Of a DNA stretch of 64,000 nucleotides, positions 60,978 to 64,000 are shown piece by piece. Both the position numbers and the translations under genes were made by a program. Each line of letters starts with the position of its first letter. Positions within the stretch are counted from its first letter, which is position 1. The notes below the pieces were generated by a model. It was not told the origin of the DNA, searched no databases, and saw only the letters and a program-made list of their open reading frames with translations. This DNA comes from Bremerella volcania (lineage in GTDB: Bacteria; Planctomycetota; Planctomycetia; Pirellulales; Pirellulaceae): contig NZ_CP036289.1 of assembly GCF_007748115.1 (NCBI RefSeq), positions 310,001-374,000 of the forward strand. The letters run 5' to 3'.

Positions 60978-63332
60978 TTAAGTTTCGCTAGGTGCTTGCC
61001 GGTAAAAACGATTGGCCAAAACATTTTCCAGGCCGAAGACGATCACGACGATCAGCATCAGCCACGGGAACAGCGGGACGCCGAGGCGGGCCTTGCCTTG
61101 TTCGCGGACGATCTGTTCCTGCTGGCGGGCTAAACGGTAGCGGCCAGGGCCGAACAGTTCATCCAAATCGGCTTCGGTCAACTTATCCATGCGTGTGGCA
61201 TAGGGGGGCAGATTGACGCTGAAGCCCATCGACTTGCCGCCACCCAACGGACGCACGCGATACGTGCCCAGGCTGCTGGTAAAGGGAATCGTGATCGTGC
61301 CGGAATCGGGAACGACTTCCTGTGGATCAATGCCATTGGGGGTGAATAGCAGGTGGGTTGCTGTCTCGTTGCCGGGTTCCGTTTTCAAAGTTGCCACTTC
61401 GCCGGCGGTATAGTTGAAGTGATCGTCGCCGCCTTGCACGACGTAGCGGGCCATTTGATTCCACAGCACGAAAAAGGGCCACGTATCGAGCCCGGTGAAC
61501 AGCTTGTTCCACGAGTCGCCGCGTGGGTCTGAGACCGAGGTCGTCAGCGTCAAAACAAGACCATCCCCGATCCGCTGCTCGATCAACGCGGGTACCGCGT
61601 TGCTGTAGAGGACGATCGGGTTGACGTCTTCGTCCATGTCATCGAACGACCAGAAGCGATCGATCGGGTAGTCTCGCCAAGGGACCGACGCGCCGCTTCC
61701 GCGGAAGGGAGAAAGGACGGCGTGCTGGTAGTCGGTCGGGGCCAGAAACCACTCGCGATTGCCGGCTCGCCATTGCCTGGATAGTTTCCCTGGCAGAACG
61801 CTTTGCGGGGCCTCGGAGTTGAATTCGTCTTTGACGGCCGCGCGACCCAGCAGCAGCATCAGCCCTCCACCCCGGCTCACGTAGCTGGAAAGAGCCTGCC
61901 ACGTGGCGTCAGGCATCGGTGCCGGGTCCAACAGGGCAATCGCTTGATACTCTTCCATTTTGGCTGGCGTCAGTTCGCTTTGCGAAATGACGTCGATCTT
62001 AAACGCTGCTCGGCCTGACTCGCGGTAACTGGGTGGTGCGAGCGCATCGACCAGGCGGTCACTGATCGCTTTGTCCGATTTGACGACCAGCATTGACCAC
62101 GGCGTTCGCGCTTCGATCGTAAACCAACGCTTGTTATCGGCCCCCAGGCCATCCTCGCCGACCAACTGAATCCAGCCGTGATGCGTGCCAGCTTCCAGGC
62201 CGGTCAGTCGGAAGCTCACGCTACGCGGCTGGTCGTCGGCCAGCTCGATCGTTTGACGATTGCGACGGGTTGCCGTAGGGACGATCAGCTCGCCGTTCTC
62301 GACGATCGGTAACTTGTCGTCGACTTCTTCCACGAACATTTCCAGCGTCTCGACCTGGCTGCTTCCATCGGAGACGACTTCGACCTGCAGCGTGACGTCG
62401 TGGTTCTCTGGCGTGCTCTCGGCGGAAAGCACCAGGTCGCTGATCGCGACGTTCTGCACGTCGTCGGCACCGACGTCGACGATATAGAGTGGAATGTCGG
62501 GCTGCTCGGCAAGTGCCGCTTTCAATCGCTGGGCCTGATTGGCATCCCAGGCCGGGGCGGCCAGGTCGGTAAGGATATAGATCTCTTTGCGGGCCAGTTC
62601 ATTGCTTTGGAGCATCTCGAGCGCGTTCTGCGTCAACTCGATCAGCGATTGTCCGCCGACGGCGATTTCCAGTCGCTGCAGTGCCTGACGGGCGGCTCCC
62701 CGGTCAGGGGCGAAGATCGTCGATTGGGTACGCTGATCGAGCACGGCCATCTGGCTGTCTTCCGGCAGCTGCGAGGTGAGCCACATCCCCAGCTCTTGAG
62801 CTTTCTCCAGTCGCGTTTGATTCTGATGGCGGTAGAGCATTCGCGGTGATGTATCGCAGATGATCACGGCGGCGACGGGTGCTTCCTGTTCGCCTACGAT
62901 CGGCCCGGAACTGCTGGACATCGCCATCAGCGCCGAGACCAATGCACTAACGCCAATAAGCGCCGTAATGCCGGTCAGGATATAGGCCAGCGTGCGGCTA
63001 CTGCCGGCCAGCCAGGCGGCCAGGGTGACGAAGACGCCAATCAGTAGAATCACACCGAGCGAGCCGGAAAGCACCCAGCGGCCCAGCGCTGCCGAGGCAA
63101 CCCCAGGGCGGGCCAGGGCGATCACCAACGCCAGCACGGCCAGGCACCGCAGGGCCAAGAGTACCCAGTGCTTCAGTTGCAGACGGCGCGTATTTTGGAC
63201 GCTGCGTTGTCGGACGAAACGCAGGGCAGGGAATTCCAGTTGTTTCGGCTGCTGCCGCATCACCAAGTGCAAGATGATGGGCACGGCCACGAGCAGGCCT
63301 CCCAGCAGCAGGCCGACGTTGGCGAACTGCAT
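60978..63332 (-). CDS. BatA/VWA-domain membrane protein
   Basis: The 784-residue protein starts with the BatA N-terminal pattern (TIGR02226-like): 'GLLLGGLLVAVPIILHLVMR', 'LEFPALRFVRQRSVQNTRRLQLKHWVLLALRCLAVLALVIALARP'. A VWA-like domain follows with 'VAAVIICDTSPRMLY' (the Ser of a standard DxSxS is changed to DTS), and then a long beta-rich region and a C-terminal helix ('VPLFPWLMLIVVIVFGLENVLA'). It stands three bases downstream of the DUF58 gene and before the VWA-amidotransferase gene. Such operons typically pair with MoxR ATPases. Confidence 0.88.
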   Translation of the reverse strand: MQFANVGLLLGGLLVAVPIILHLVMRQQPKQLEFPALRFVRQRSVQNTRRLQLKHWVLLALRCLAVLALVIALARPGVASAALGRWVLSGSLGVILLIGVFVTLAAWLAGSSRTLAYILTGITALIGVSALVSALMAMSSSSGPIVGEQEAPVAAVIICDTSPRMLYRHQNQTRLEKAQELGMWLTSQLPEDSQMAVLDQRTQSTIFAPDRGAARQALQRLEIAVGGQSLIELTQNALEMLQSNELARKEIYILTDLAAPAWDANQAQRLKAALAEQPDIPLYIVDVGADDVQNVAISDLVLSAESTPENHDVTLQVEVVSDGSSQVETLEMFVEEVDDKLPIVENGELIVPTATRRNRQTIELADDQPRSVSFRLTGLEAGTHHGWIQLVGEDGLGADNKRWFTIEARTPWSMLVVKSDKAISDRLVDALAPPSYRESGRAAFKIDVISQSELTPAKMEEYQAIALLDPAPMPDATWQALSSYVSRGGGLMLLLGRAAVKDEFNSEAPQSVLPGKLSRQWRAGNREWFLAPTDYQHAVLSPFRGSGASVPWRDYPIDRFWSFDDMDEDVNPIVLYSNAVPALIEQRIGDGLVLTLTTSVSDPRGDSWNKLFTGLDTWPFFVLWNQMARYVVQGGDDHFNYTAGEVATLKTEPGNETATHLLFTPNGIDPQEVVPDSGTITIPFTSSLGTYRVRPLGGGKSMGFSVNLPPYATRMDKLTEADLDELFGPGRYRLARQQEQIVREQGKARLGVPLFPWLMLIVVIVFGLENVLANRFYRQAPSET

Positions 63333-63335
63333 GAA

Positions 63336-64000
63336 TCAAAACCTTGATTGGCGGCTGATGAGGTACTCGGTCAGGGCCTTGTCGAACTGCATGCTCGTGT
63401 CGAGTTCCACGTAGTCGACCCCGGCCTGAAAACAATCTTGGCGATACTTGTCGCGAAAGGCCGCAATCTCTTTCTGGTAGTCTTTGCGGTAGTTGCTGGC
63501 GTCGACCTTCATCCGCTCTTTCGTTTCCGGGTCTTCCAGTTCGACCATCCCGTCAAACGGAAAGGTGACTTCCGCTTCATCGAGAACGTGAAACAAGATG
63601 ACGTCGTGATTGCGATGACGCAGCTGGTAGATGGCCCGCATCACTTCGTCCGGATCGGCGAGTAAATCGGAAAAGATCATCACCACGCTGCGGTGCTTGA
63701 GCATGGCGGCCAGTTGCGAAAGGCTGTGCGCGATATCGGTCTCGCCGGTCGGCTTCAAGTTGGCCAGCAGCGAAAGGACGTCTCCCAATTGTTTTCGCTT
63801 CGACTTCGGCGGAAGGCTGGCGCGGATCTTGGTATCAAACGTTACCAGGCCGACCGGATCTTGCTGGTGGACCATCAAGTAACACAGCGCGGCGGCCAGG
63901 CTGATCGCGTAGTCGAACTTGGTCATCTCCTGGCGATAGGTGTACGCCATCGAACGGCTCAGATCCATTGCCAGGTAGCCGGTGATGTTCGTTTCCGCTT
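63336..64000 (-). CDS. DUF58 protein, partial
   Basis: The gene runs past the window end, so only the C-terminal ~220 residues are seen. The reading enters as '..ETNITGYLAMDLSRSMAY', which carries the VWA-like MIDAS motif, then 'DPVGLVTFDTKIRASLPPKS' and 'SVVMIFSDLLADPDEVMRAI'. This is the conserved core of DUF58 proteins encoded with MoxR ATPases. The stop is three bases before the BatA gene, indicating an operon. Confidence 0.9.
   Translation of the reverse strand, partial: AETNITGYLAMDLSRSMAYTYRQEMTKFDYAISLAAALCYLMVHQQDPVGLVTFDTKIRASLPPKSKRKQLGDVLSLLANLKPTGETDIAHSLSQLAAMLKHRSVVMIFSDLLADPDEVMRAIYQLRHRNHDVILFHVLDEAEVTFPFDGMVELEDPETKERMKVDASNYRKDYQKEIAAFRDKYRQDCFQAGVDYVELDTSMQFDKALTEYLISRQSRF

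Overview
The window looks like chromosome of a planctomycete of the family Pirellulaceae (Blastopirellula/Bremerella-like). This is inferred from gene content, not from a marker gene. The clues are a planctomycete-type sigma-70 factor next to a membrane Ser/Thr kinase, a Cys-type sulfatase beside a LamG-like secreted protein, a sialate O-acetylesterase-like SGNH protein, N-terminal 'SLRMLLVLV' membrane anchors, weak or absent Shine-Dalgarno sites, and intergenic spaces full of inverted-repeat elements. No tRNA, rRNA or CRISPR array was seen.

Layout. 0-13 kb: small membrane proteins, a lysyl-tRNA synthetase with an unusual extra N-terminal domain of about 200 residues, a LolCDE/MacB-type ABC permease-ATPase pair, two tandem leucine-rich-like paralogues, a LysM/YkuD protein lacking the catalytic Cys, a zinc-ribbon membrane peptide, an SGNH esterase and an ankyrin lipoprotein enclosed by inverted repeats. 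13-14.5 kb: rarA. 14.5-18.8 kb: an accessory island with two near-identical ~107-bp MITE-like elements in direct orientation. Between them lie a small protease-prodomain-like protein, an intact IS3-family (IS407-like) element with 12-bp ends and a GCG target duplication, the gene it struck, a frameshifted tyrosine-recombinase N-terminus, and a zinc-finger protein. 18.8-27 kb: a PH-like membrane protein, a DUF3050 protein, LamG protein and sulfatase, lipoprotein, msrA, and a coiled-coil protein. 27-37 kb: informational and repair genes uvrA, dgt, a YacL-like PIN-TRAM protein, rsfS, argS and an orphan DNA methyltransferase, separated by composite C/G-rich repeat elements. 37-42.5 kb: a heavy-metal RND efflux operon. 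42.5-50.2 kb: sialidase-like protein, gap with a clear terminator, a dicarboxylate/amino-acid symporter with a coiled-coil insertion, a GspE-like ATPase and uppP. 50.3-57 kb: a signalling block made of an ECF sigma factor, a very large anti-sigma-like membrane protein carrying macroglobulin-type domains, a second sigma factor, a Ser/Thr kinase and a hidden hemP under a Fur-like palindrome. 57-64 kb: a regulatory-like lipoprotein, a DUF695-RraB fusion, and an operon of the DUF58 / BatA / VWA type that runs off the window end.

How they connect. Most genes are single housekeeping units. The clear functional units are the ABC pair (ATG overlapping the permease stop), the metal efflux operon (His-rich secreted protein, adaptor, RND pump), the sigma/anti-sigma pair, the sigma/kinase pair, and the DUF58-BatA-VWA operon. 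The best candidates for something undescribed are the macroglobulin-bearing anti-sigma protein with its ECF sigma factor, the extra N-terminal domain on LysRS, and the layered inverted-repeat elements.
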